Program-made: the position numbers and the translations under genes
Notes under the pieces: generated by a model
Database searches by the model: none
Told to the model about the DNA's origin: nothing
What the model saw: the letters and a program-made list of their open reading frames with translations, nothing else
Source: Bacteroidales bacterium UBA6428
Lineage (GTDB): Bacteria > Bacteroidota > Bacteroidia > Bacteroidales > UBA932
Reading direction: 5' to 3'
DNA length: 53,260 nucleotides
Assembly: GCA_002437305.1 (NCBI GenBank)
Contig: DJOW01000054.1
Location: 894-54,153, forward strand
Part shown: positions 41,275 to 48,235 of the stretch, piece after piece
How the letters are laid out: each line of letters starts with the position of its first letter
How positions within the stretch are numbered: position 1 is the stretch's first letter

Positions 41275-41282
41275 TAAGTTTG
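41275..41282 (+). promoter_or_regulatory. -7-like box at the DUF4783 start
   Basis: TAAGTTTG ends two bases before the ATG at 41285. No -33 TTTG is at the right distance. Confidence 0.25.
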
Positions 41283-41284
41283 TC

Positions 41285-41689
41285 ATGAAGGCTTTTGCAA
41301 GGATATTAACAGCTGTCGCTGTCATGATTTTCGGGGTCAACGGCACCGCCGCCGCTGACAGTTATGATGTGTTCGTCCCGATTGCGAAGTATCTTGGCCG
41401 GGGTGATGCGGAGAGACTTTCCGTGTGGTTTGATGACAATCTTGAGATAACAATCATGTCCACGACGAACGTGTCGAGCAAGAATCAAGCGAAGCAGATA
41501 CTCAAAGCCTTTTTTGACAGCCATACTCCGCGTTCTTTCGAGATCCGGCATACCGCGTCAAGATCCAATTCCAAGTATGCTCTTGGTTTTATGAACGCCG
41601 GCGGGGAGGTTTTTGAAGTCACGATCTTTGTCAGCAACTGTGGTGACAGTTACAAGATTCAGCAGTTGAAAATAGACAGGATCCGGTGA
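41285..41689 (+). CDS. DUF4783 family exported protein
   Basis: This 134-residue protein has a signal peptide (LTAVAVMIFGVNGTAAADS) and a small NTF2-like domain of the DUF4783 family, which is restricted to Bacteroidota and of unknown function. Features are the YLGRGDAERLSVWFDDNLEI segment and the last strands YALGFMNAGGEVFEVTIFVS and YKIQQLKIDR. The ATG at 41285 starts the signal peptide cleanly; the frame extends 18 codons upstream, overlapping the rlmH promoter. It lies 22 bases before the DUF5686 gene. Confidence 0.82.
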   Translation: MKAFARILTAVAVMIFGVNGTAAADSYDVFVPIAKYLGRGDAERLSVWFDDNLEITIMSTTNVSSKNQAKQILKAFFDSHTPRSFEIRHTASRSNSKYALGFMNAGGEVFEVTIFVSNCGDSYKIQQLKIDRIR

Positions 41690-41711
41690 CCGGGATCCAG
41701 AAAAACGTAAA

Positions 41712-44246
41712 ATGACATTCTACTTAAGACACATAGCAAGAATCGTATCTGTGACCGTCCTGCTTGTTATCCTTTTCCTTCCTGATGCCTTGGCGCAGGC
41801 GACAAAGGTGAAGGGGCAGGTCGTGGATGCTTCCACGGGCGAGGGCATCCCCTTTGCCGGAGTCTATTTCAAAAACTCGACGGTGGGGGTTTCGGCTGAC
41901 ATGAACGGTTGTTTTTTTCTTGAGACAAGAGACACCTTGAGCCTGCTCTCGGCTTCCATACTTGGCTACGAAGAACAGATCAAGAAGATCAACATCCGGA
42001 GTTTCAACGAGGTGAAATTCTCTCTTAAGCCTGTCCATGACCAGTTGAACGCCGCGGTGGTGAAGCCGGACGACCGCTACATGCGCTCCATCTTGAGAAA
42101 GATAGACGAGGCGAAAGACAGGAACAATCCCGAAAGACGTCCCATGTACAGTTGCGATGTCTACACCAAGATGGAGCTGGACGTGACGAATCCGCAGAGT
42201 CCGCTGATAAGCGGTTTTATGCCGAAGGATTTCAAGTTTGTCTACGACTACATGGACACTTCTGTGGTCTCCGGCATGCCGTTCCTGCCTGTCCTTATCT
42301 CGGAATCGACATCAAAGTACTATCACAGAAGCGATCCGCCCTCAAACAGGGAGGTCATCAAGGCGACCAGGATATCCGGGGTTGACAGCAATCCCATGCT
42401 TGCTCAGTTCACGGGGAACATGTACGTGAAGACCAACTTCTATGAGAATTACATCAACATATTCCAAGTTGAGATTCCTTCGCCTCTGTCTTCCTCGGGA
42501 ATGACATATTACAATTACTATCTTGTCGACAGTCTCAGTGTCGAGGGACGCAAGACCTACAAGATAAGGTTCCATCCTTCCAAATGGGTGTCGTCCCCGA
42601 CCTTTGACGGAGAGATGTCCATAGATGCCGGGGAATACGCGCTGAGAGACATCCACGTGAGGCTCAAGAAGGGATCCAATGTCAATTGGGTCCGTGACAT
42701 GACGATCGATGTCGTGAACATTCGCCTTCCGGACTCCACATGGTTCTACAAGCAGGACAGGATGTACGTCGATTTCTCGCCCACGATGCGTGATTCCTCG
42801 AAAATGATCACCTTCTTGGGGAACCGTCAGATAGACTATTCCTCTCCTGATTTCACTGTCACTTACAAGGATGACAAAGAAGACATCAACGCCCAGGTGC
42901 AGGCCGGGAAGAATGTCATCAACAATGACGAGGACTACTGGCAGGGTGTCCGTCCTTACCCGCTGAGCGAGAAGGAGAAAGGCATCTACAACATGGTCGA
43001 CTCCATCAAGAACGTCCCGCTCTATAAGGATTTCTATGCCTTGGCGGACATGGTTGTCAACGGCTTTCTCAACACGGAATATGTCGGTTTCGGTCCCTAT
43101 TCCTCCCTGTACAGCTTCAACGAGTTGGAAGGCGACCGTGTGCAGTTGGGAATCCGCACGACGAAAAAACTGAGCCGCCGGTTCAGAATCATGGGCTATG
43201 CCGCCTATGGCTTCAAGGACAAGACTTTGAAAGGAGGAGGAACGTTTGAGTACATGTTCGACAACCAGCCCACACGCAAGCTCACGCTTTCCTACAAGCA
43301 TGATGTGATGCAGTTGGGCAAGGGCCCTTCCATCTATGGGAGCGGCGGCTTGATGTCATCGGTGCTGGCGAAGGCCAACAGCCAGAAAATGAGCATGGTG
43401 AATGATTATTCCCTGTCTTACCAGCATGAATGGTCGCAGAATTTCAACACAATAGCGGCATTGGAGAGCCGTCGTGTCTTCTCCAACATGTTCGTCCCCA
43501 TGGTGTCTCCCGGAGGCTACAGGTTCAATTCTGTCGGGTACAACCAGGCACACCTTCAGCTTCGTTTCTCAAAGGATGAGATTGTGACAAGAGGAGTTTT
43601 CGACAAGCACTACATCTACTCGAAATACCCTGTCGTGACCGTTGATCTTATAGGGTCGACGAAGGGGATAGGCAAGAATGAATATTCCTATTTCCGCCCC
43701 GAGCTTTCCCTGCATTACACCCTTACGCTCCCGCCGCTGGGCCTTTCCAAGTTTGATTTCAACACGGGAACAATAGTCGGACGTGTTCCGTACCCTATGC
43801 TGAAGATCCATGAAGGCAACGGAACCTACACCTTCTCAAGAAATTCATTCGCATGCATGGACTATTATGAGTTCGCGTCTGATCTTTGGGCCACATTGTT
43901 TTGGGAGCACAATTTCAAGGGCTTTTTCCTTGGCAAGATTCCTTTGCTCAGAAGGTTGCAGTGGCGGGAGGTGGCTTCTTTGAGGGCTGCTTACGGTACT
44001 ATCAGAAAGGAGAACAACGGCATCCTTGGGGAACAACGGTCCGGGGCTGTGATGCTCTTCCCGCAGGGCATGAACAAGCTGAACCGCCCTTATGTCGAGA
44101 TGGGCGTCGGCGTCACCAACATATTCAGGTTCCTGCGTATCGACGCTTTCTGGCGCATGACCCATCGCTATGAAGTGAAGGACGGAGTGAAAGTTCCGCA
44201 TGACAACCGTTTTGTGATCAACTTCGGTTTGGAGTTCAAATTCTGA
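41712..44246 (+). CDS. DUF5686 outer-membrane protein with carboxypeptidase-like domain
   Basis: This 844-residue protein has a signal peptide (LFLPDALAQ) and a CarboxypepD_reg-like domain (VKGQVVDASTGEGIPFAGVY). A long DUF5686 region follows and ends in a beta-barrel-like part with alternating aromatic residues and a terminal FVINFGLEFKF. That ending suggests insertion in the outer membrane by the BAM machinery. The family is widespread in Bacteroidota and its role is not known. It forms an operon with the DUF4783 gene. Confidence 0.87.
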   Translation: MTFYLRHIARIVSVTVLLVILFLPDALAQATKVKGQVVDASTGEGIPFAGVYFKNSTVGVSADMNGCFFLETRDTLSLLSASILGYEEQIKKINIRSFNEVKFSLKPVHDQLNAAVVKPDDRYMRSILRKIDEAKDRNNPERRPMYSCDVYTKMELDVTNPQSPLISGFMPKDFKFVYDYMDTSVVSGMPFLPVLISESTSKYYHRSDPPSNREVIKATRISGVDSNPMLAQFTGNMYVKTNFYENYINIFQVEIPSPLSSSGMTYYNYYLVDSLSVEGRKTYKIRFHPSKWVSSPTFDGEMSIDAGEYALRDIHVRLKKGSNVNWVRDMTIDVVNIRLPDSTWFYKQDRMYVDFSPTMRDSSKMITFLGNRQIDYSSPDFTVTYKDDKEDINAQVQAGKNVINNDEDYWQGVRPYPLSEKEKGIYNMVDSIKNVPLYKDFYALADMVVNGFLNTEYVGFGPYSSLYSFNELEGDRVQLGIRTTKKLSRRFRIMGYAAYGFKDKTLKGGGTFEYMFDNQPTRKLTLSYKHDVMQLGKGPSIYGSGGLMSSVLAKANSQKMSMVNDYSLSYQHEWSQNFNTIAALESRRVFSNMFVPMVSPGGYRFNSVGYNQAHLQLRFSKDEIVTRGVFDKHYIYSKYPVVTVDLIGSTKGIGKNEYSYFRPELSLHYTLTLPPLGLSKFDFNTGTIVGRVPYPMLKIHEGNGTYTFSRNSFACMDYYEFASDLWATLFWEHNFKGFFLGKIPLLRRLQWREVASLRAAYGTIRKENNGILGEQRSGAVMLFPQGMNKLNRPYVEMGVGVTNIFRFLRIDAFWRMTHRYEVKDGVKVPHDNRFVINFGLEFKF

Positions 44247-44279
44247 CGCCCTGGACGCGGATTATAGAGAGGGATTCTG

Positions 44280-44287
44280 TACCTTTG
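44280..44287 (+). promoter_or_regulatory. -7 box of lnt
   Basis: TACCTTTG ends eight bases before the ATG at 44296. The usual TTTG at -33 is not seen. Confidence 0.4.
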
Positions 44288-44295
44288 TGAAGATT

Positions 44296-45921
44296 ATGGC
44301 CAGAAAGTTTACTATCTTACTGCTGATTGTCCTGTCATCGGCTTTATTAAGTGTTCCGTTCCTGGTTCAGGGAACGGGTTGGTTGTCTTTGATCGCGTTT
44401 GTGCCGTTGCTGTGGGCCGAGAACCTCGCCGCCAGCGATGGAATGAAGGGCTTTTGCCGGTGGCATTACCTGTGCTTTGTGCTTTGGAACGCCGCGACTA
44501 CCTTCTGGGTCTGCAACGCAACGGTGGGTGGAGGAGTCTTCGCGATTCTCGCCAACGCTTTTCAGATGTCGCTCATTTTCGGACTTTTCAGGTGGAGCAG
44601 AAAATGGCTCAACGGTGCGCTTCCGTACATATTCCTTGCCTTCGCTTGGATCGCCTGGGAACGATGGTACCTGACCGAGGCGCAGATCAGTTGGCCATGG
44701 CTGGTGCTTGGCAACGCCTTCGCACGCACCACAGGATGGATTCAATGGTATGAATATACCGGAACCCTCGGAGGCTCGCTGCTTGTCTGGGCTGCCAATC
44801 TCAGTGTCTTCGGCATCCTTGATTCCATTGTGACCGGACGTTGGATGATGTTCAATCGGAAGGCCAGGTCAGCGGCTCTGTCAGGAACTTTGGCTTTGTT
44901 TGTCGCTCCTCCGGTGGTGTCTTCATTCCTGAAGCCTGAACCTTGTGACGAGACTCTTGATGTTGTCATCGCGCAACCAAACATCGATCCGTACAACAAG
45001 TTCGGGGGAATGACTCAAGCGGAGCAGAATGAGTTGCTGCTCGGCCAATTCGCCGACATTCAAGACAGCGTCCCCGTGCTTCTTGCCGCACCCGAGACAT
45101 TCACTTGGGACGTGGTCACAAACGATCTGTCATCAAGTCCTACTGTCAGGCGCCTTACTTCTTTTTTGAAGGAGCACCCTAACGCCAATCTGCTTGTCGG
45201 AGCATCTTCGAGGACCTACTTGAAAAGGGCTCTCAGACCATCATGCACCGCCCGCCAGGCAGGGGACGGAGTGTGGATGGAAACACACAACTCGGCCTTG
45301 ATGCTTGACGCTTTCAGCTATCCGGAGATATTCCACAAAAGCAAACTTGTCGTGGGTGTTGAGATGACGCCATACCCGGCGTTTTTCTGCAGGATTGATG
45401 ATTGGCTTGGTGGGGTGATGGGGCGCGACATCGGCCAGAAAGAGATTGGACCTTTGCATTTCAATGAATATGCAACCTCTCCCGACGGCTCCGCCACAGT
45501 GAGGGAGACGATTCCAGTGGGGTGCGCGGTCTGCTACGAATCCGTTTACGGAGAGTATTGCACTGAATATGTCCGTGGGGGCGCGCGCCTTATGGCCGTG
45601 ATCACCAATGACGCGTGGTGGGGTGACACCCCGGGCTATGTCCAGCATTTGTCGTATTCCAGCCTGAGGGCGATCGAGACACGCCGTTGGGTAGCCCGCA
45701 GCGCCAACACCGGCATCTCGGCCATAATCGACCCGTCGGGCAAGGTGGTCTCGCGCACCTCCTGGTGGAAGCCTGAGGTCCTTAAGGGCAAGGTCGGCCT
45801 GAGTGACGAAAAGACATTCTTTGTCATCCACGGTGACTTCATCGGGCGAATCTCAACCATGATGGCCGTGTTGATTCTTCTTGCGGCTCTCGTCCGGAGG
45901 TTCATTAAAAAAGGGGACTAA
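44296..45921 (+). CDS. lnt: Apolipoprotein N-acyltransferase
   Basis: This 541-residue inner-membrane enzyme adds the third acyl chain to lipoproteins. About seven membrane segments surround a nitrilase-like periplasmic domain. The catalytic triad is seen as Glu in LAAPETFTW, Lys in HKSKLVVGVEMTPYP and Cys in GCAVCYESVYGEY. NDAWWGDTPGYVQHL and RRWVARSANTGISAIIDPSG are conserved. A GTG three codons upstream is in frame but overlaps the promoter box. Many lipoprotein glycosidases in the window depend on this pathway. The gene ends in a hairpin shared with rng. Confidence 0.94.
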   Translation: MARKFTILLLIVLSSALLSVPFLVQGTGWLSLIAFVPLLWAENLAASDGMKGFCRWHYLCFVLWNAATTFWVCNATVGGGVFAILANAFQMSLIFGLFRWSRKWLNGALPYIFLAFAWIAWERWYLTEAQISWPWLVLGNAFARTTGWIQWYEYTGTLGGSLLVWAANLSVFGILDSIVTGRWMMFNRKARSAALSGTLALFVAPPVVSSFLKPEPCDETLDVVIAQPNIDPYNKFGGMTQAEQNELLLGQFADIQDSVPVLLAAPETFTWDVVTNDLSSSPTVRRLTSFLKEHPNANLLVGASSRTYLKRALRPSCTARQAGDGVWMETHNSALMLDAFSYPEIFHKSKLVVGVEMTPYPAFFCRIDDWLGGVMGRDIGQKEIGPLHFNEYATSPDGSATVRETIPVGCAVCYESVYGEYCTEYVRGGARLMAVITNDAWWGDTPGYVQHLSYSSLRAIETRRWVARSANTGISAIIDPSGKVVSRTSWWKPEVLKGKVGLSDEKTFFVIHGDFIGRISTMMAVLILLAALVRRFIKKGD

Positions 45922-45935
45922 AGTCTGTCCCCTTT
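45910..45935. terminator. Bidirectional terminator between lnt and rng
   Basis: AAAGGGGAC and GTCCCCTTT form a 9-pair stem with an 8-base loop. The stop codons of the two convergent genes overlap at the stem-loop junction (45918-45921). A-runs and T-runs on either side suit termination in both directions. Confidence 0.65.
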
Positions 45936-47489
45936 CTCATCATAAAGTTCATTCTGCAGAACTGTGAAGTCGGTCACCTCGATCAGGTTGATCCGGCATT
46001 TGTACTTCTTCTTCCACTTTCCGATAAAGGATTTGTCCGACAGCATGGCCGAGCCACGCTTCAGGTAGGCTCCCAGAATCGGGCTCACCTTAAGTGTCAG
46101 GTCGGTCTTCCCGTGCTCGACACAGTAGGCTATGTTCCGCTCGATCTGTTCATCGATCACGGCGCTTGACGAGATCTTGCCTGTGCCGTGGCACATAGGG
46201 CAGACCTCGGAAGTGTTGATCTCCGTGGCTGGACGGATCCTCTGGCGGGTAATCTGCATCAGCCCGAACTTGGTGAGGGGAAGCACGTTGTGTTTGGCCC
46301 TGTCGTTTTCCATGAGCGACTGCATGTACTTGTGAAGCTCATTGCGGTGCTCACCGGACTCCATGTCGATGAAATCCACTATCACGATTCCTCCCATGTC
46401 CCTAAGCCTGAGCTGCCGGGCGATTTCCTCGGCTGCTATCTTGTTGACCTCGAAGGTGTTCTCCTCCTGGTTGTCGGTCTTGGAGCGGATGCCGCTGTTC
46501 ACGTCGATCACATTCAGCGCCTCGGTGGACTCGATGACCAGGTAGGCTCCCTGCTTCATCGGCACCACTTTGCCGAAAGAGCTTTTGATTTGCCTGGTGA
46601 CCTCGAAATGGTCGAAGATTGGATCCTTTCCGTTGTACAGTTTGACAATCTTTTCCTGATCCGGTGAGATCAAGGAGATGTACTTCTTTGTCTCCTCGAA
46701 GACATTCTCGTCGTTGACGTAGATGTTGGAGAATGAGTCGTTCAGGAGATCCCTGAGGATGGTTGTGGTCTTGCTGTACTCTGTGAAAAGCAGCTGTATG
46801 CCCTTGAATTTGGCGATTTTCTGCCACGAGGACTCCCATTTCTCTATGAGAGACTTAAGCTCGGCCACAAGGACCGCCGCCCTTTTGCCCTCGGCCGCCG
46901 TGCGGATGATCGCCCCGTAGTTTTTAGGAAGGATGCTCTTGACCAGGGTCTCGAGTCTCTTTTTCTCCTCCTTTGAGGAAATTTTCTGGGAGACGCTTAC
47001 CTTATCGGCGAAGGGAATCAGTACAATGTTGCGTCCTGCCAATGAAATTTCCGCGGTCAGTCGTGACCCTTTCGTGGAGATCGGTTCCTTTACGATCTGT
47101 ACGATCATCATCTGTCCCGGCTTCAGCACATTCTCGATGCGCCCCTCTTTCTCAAGTACAGGTCCGATGTTGATGCCTGCGTACAGTTCGTGAAGATCCG
47201 TGTTCGGGTTGCTTTTGCGCACAAATTCATCGAATGGGGCAAAGTGGAGCCCCAGGTCAAGGTAATGGACAAAAGCTTCCTTCTTGTCTCCGATGTCCAC
47301 AAAGGCAGCATTGAGCGCGGGAAGAATCTTCTTCACTTTTCCAAGGTAGACATCCCCGACGGAAAAGCTGTGCCCCTTGCTGGACTCTTTGTTAAGTTCA
47401 ATCAGCCGGTGGTTTTCCATCAGCGCGATGCGAACTTCTGTCGATGTGACATCGACGATCAGATCTTTTTCTGATTTTTCTGACTCCAT
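45918..47489 (-). CDS. rng: Ribonuclease E/G family endoribonuclease
   Basis: This 523-residue RNase has an S1 RNA-binding domain (GDVYLGKVKKILPALNAAFV, DIGDKKEAFVH) and an RNase H-like and DNase I-like catalytic part. Metal-binding aspartates are in NVIDVNSG and IVIVDFIDM. CPMCHGTGKI forms the zinc-link that joins subunits. The length and lack of a long disordered tail fit RNase G rather than RNase E. It takes part in rRNA processing and mRNA decay. Confidence 0.94.
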   Translation of the reverse strand: MESEKSEKDLIVDVTSTEVRIALMENHRLIELNKESSKGHSFSVGDVYLGKVKKILPALNAAFVDIGDKKEAFVHYLDLGLHFAPFDEFVRKSNPNTDLHELYAGINIGPVLEKEGRIENVLKPGQMMIVQIVKEPISTKGSRLTAEISLAGRNIVLIPFADKVSVSQKISSKEEKKRLETLVKSILPKNYGAIIRTAAEGKRAAVLVAELKSLIEKWESSWQKIAKFKGIQLLFTEYSKTTTILRDLLNDSFSNIYVNDENVFEETKKYISLISPDQEKIVKLYNGKDPIFDHFEVTRQIKSSFGKVVPMKQGAYLVIESTEALNVIDVNSGIRSKTDNQEENTFEVNKIAAEEIARQLRLRDMGGIVIVDFIDMESGEHRNELHKYMQSLMENDRAKHNVLPLTKFGLMQITRQRIRPATEINTSEVCPMCHGTGKISSSAVIDEQIERNIAYCVEHGKTDLTLKVSPILGAYLKRGSAMLSDKSFIGKWKKKYKCRINLIEVTDFTVLQNELYDEKGDRL

Positions 47490-47552
47490 AAGGAAATTAC
47501 AAAGGTGTTATAATAAGTTGATCTATAGCCAACCTATTGCTCAACGATAATA

Positions 47553-47587
47553 AAAAAGGCTGTCCGGCACTTCCGGTCAGCCTTTTT
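47553..47587. terminator. Bidirectional terminator after the HU-bS22 unit
   Basis: AAAAAGGCTG and CAGCCTTTTT pair as a 10-pair stem, with a T-T mismatch then CCGG/CCGG, closed by a 5-base loop. On the minus strand it ends the HU unit with a run of Ts. Confidence 0.75.
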
Positions 47588-47624
47588 CTCTTAGCAGACT
47601 GCTAAAATGGCAGGCACAGAAGCA

Positions 47625-47714
47625 TTACTTCTTCTTGTGTCTGTTCTTGCGCAAGCGTTTTTTACGCTTGTGCGTCGACATCTTATGTCTCTTTCTCTTT
47701 TTTCCGCTTGGCAT
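47625..47714 (-). CDS. Tiny basic ribosomal protein, bS22/AURKAIP1-COX24-like
   Basis: This 29-residue peptide, MPSGKKRKRHKMSTHKRKKR then LRKNRHKKK, is almost entirely lysine, arginine and histidine. It matches the small bacterial family related to the carboxyl end of mitochondrial mS38 (AURKAIP1/COX24) and to mycobacterial bS22, which sits in the small ribosomal subunit. It is too short for routine gene calling. It starts 19 bases after the HU gene and ends before a strong terminator, so it is likely expressed with HU. The ATG is the only one that gives the conserved MPSGKKRKRHK start. Confidence 0.85.
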   Translation of the reverse strand: MPSGKKRKRHKMSTHKRKKRLRKNRHKKK

Positions 47715-47733
47715 AATAAAAGAAATTTAAAAA

Positions 47734-48015
47734 TTATTTTTCCTCCTTGACAGCGTTCACGAAGACCTTTGCAGGCTTGAAAGCCGGAATGTCGTGAGCC
47801 GGGATGGTCATAGTTGTCTTCTTGGTGATGTTTCTGGCCGCCTTCTTCGCTCTGTGCTTGACAATGAAGCTGCCGAAGCCACGGAGGTACACAGGCTCTT
47901 TTCTGATGATGGAACCTTTCACTATGTCCATGAAAGCCTCGATAACGGACTGCACTGCGATTTTCTCGATACCGGTTGATTTCGCAACCTCATTCACGAT
48001 TTCTGCCTTTGTCAT
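47734..48015 (-). CDS. HU-family DNA-binding protein
   Basis: This 93-residue nucleoid protein starts MTKAEIVNEVAKSTGIEK and has the HU/IHF core VYLRGFGSFIVKHRAKKAAR, followed by the DNA-binding arm with IPAHDIPAFKPAKVF. It probably acts as a dimer bending DNA. A full consensus promoter lies upstream, and the small bS22-like gene follows. Confidence 0.93.
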   Translation of the reverse strand: MTKAEIVNEVAKSTGIEKIAVQSVIEAFMDIVKGSIIRKEPVYLRGFGSFIVKHRAKKAARNITKKTTMTIPAHDIPAFKPAKVFVNAVKEEK

Positions 48016-48051
48016 AATCTATTAATATTTATTAGGATTTACCATAAATAC

Positions 48052-48072
48052 ACCCAAAGTTCGTTTGGGGTT
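48052..48072 (-). promoter_or_regulatory. Stem-loop at the 5' end of the HU message
   Basis: CCCAAA and TTTGGG can pair around a 5-base loop just after the predicted start of transcription. It may stabilise the message. Confidence 0.3.
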
Positions 48073-48074
48073 GC

Positions 48075-48105
48075 AAAAATAGACTTATTTTTTTAATATT
48101 CAAAA
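48075..48105 (-). promoter_or_regulatory. Consensus promoter of the HU gene
   Basis: On the minus strand TTTG at 48105-48102 is followed after 19 bases by TATTTTTG at 48082-48075, an exact match to the Bacteroidota consensus. The leader is about 55 bases. Confidence 0.65.
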
Positions 48106-48235
48106 TCATATGCCAAATTATTATCCATATTTTTTTCTGGCACGGAGATTGACCATCTACGCGATCGCTTGTTGTACCACACTGATTCTGTCAAATTGGC
48201 AGTCGGAAGCGGTATATTTTATAACGTAGTGCATT

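Noticed and set aside
48157..48166. GCGATCGC octamer resembling the cyanobacterial HIP1 motif
   Set aside because: A single occurrence in a Bacteroidota-type genome has no support as a repeat family.
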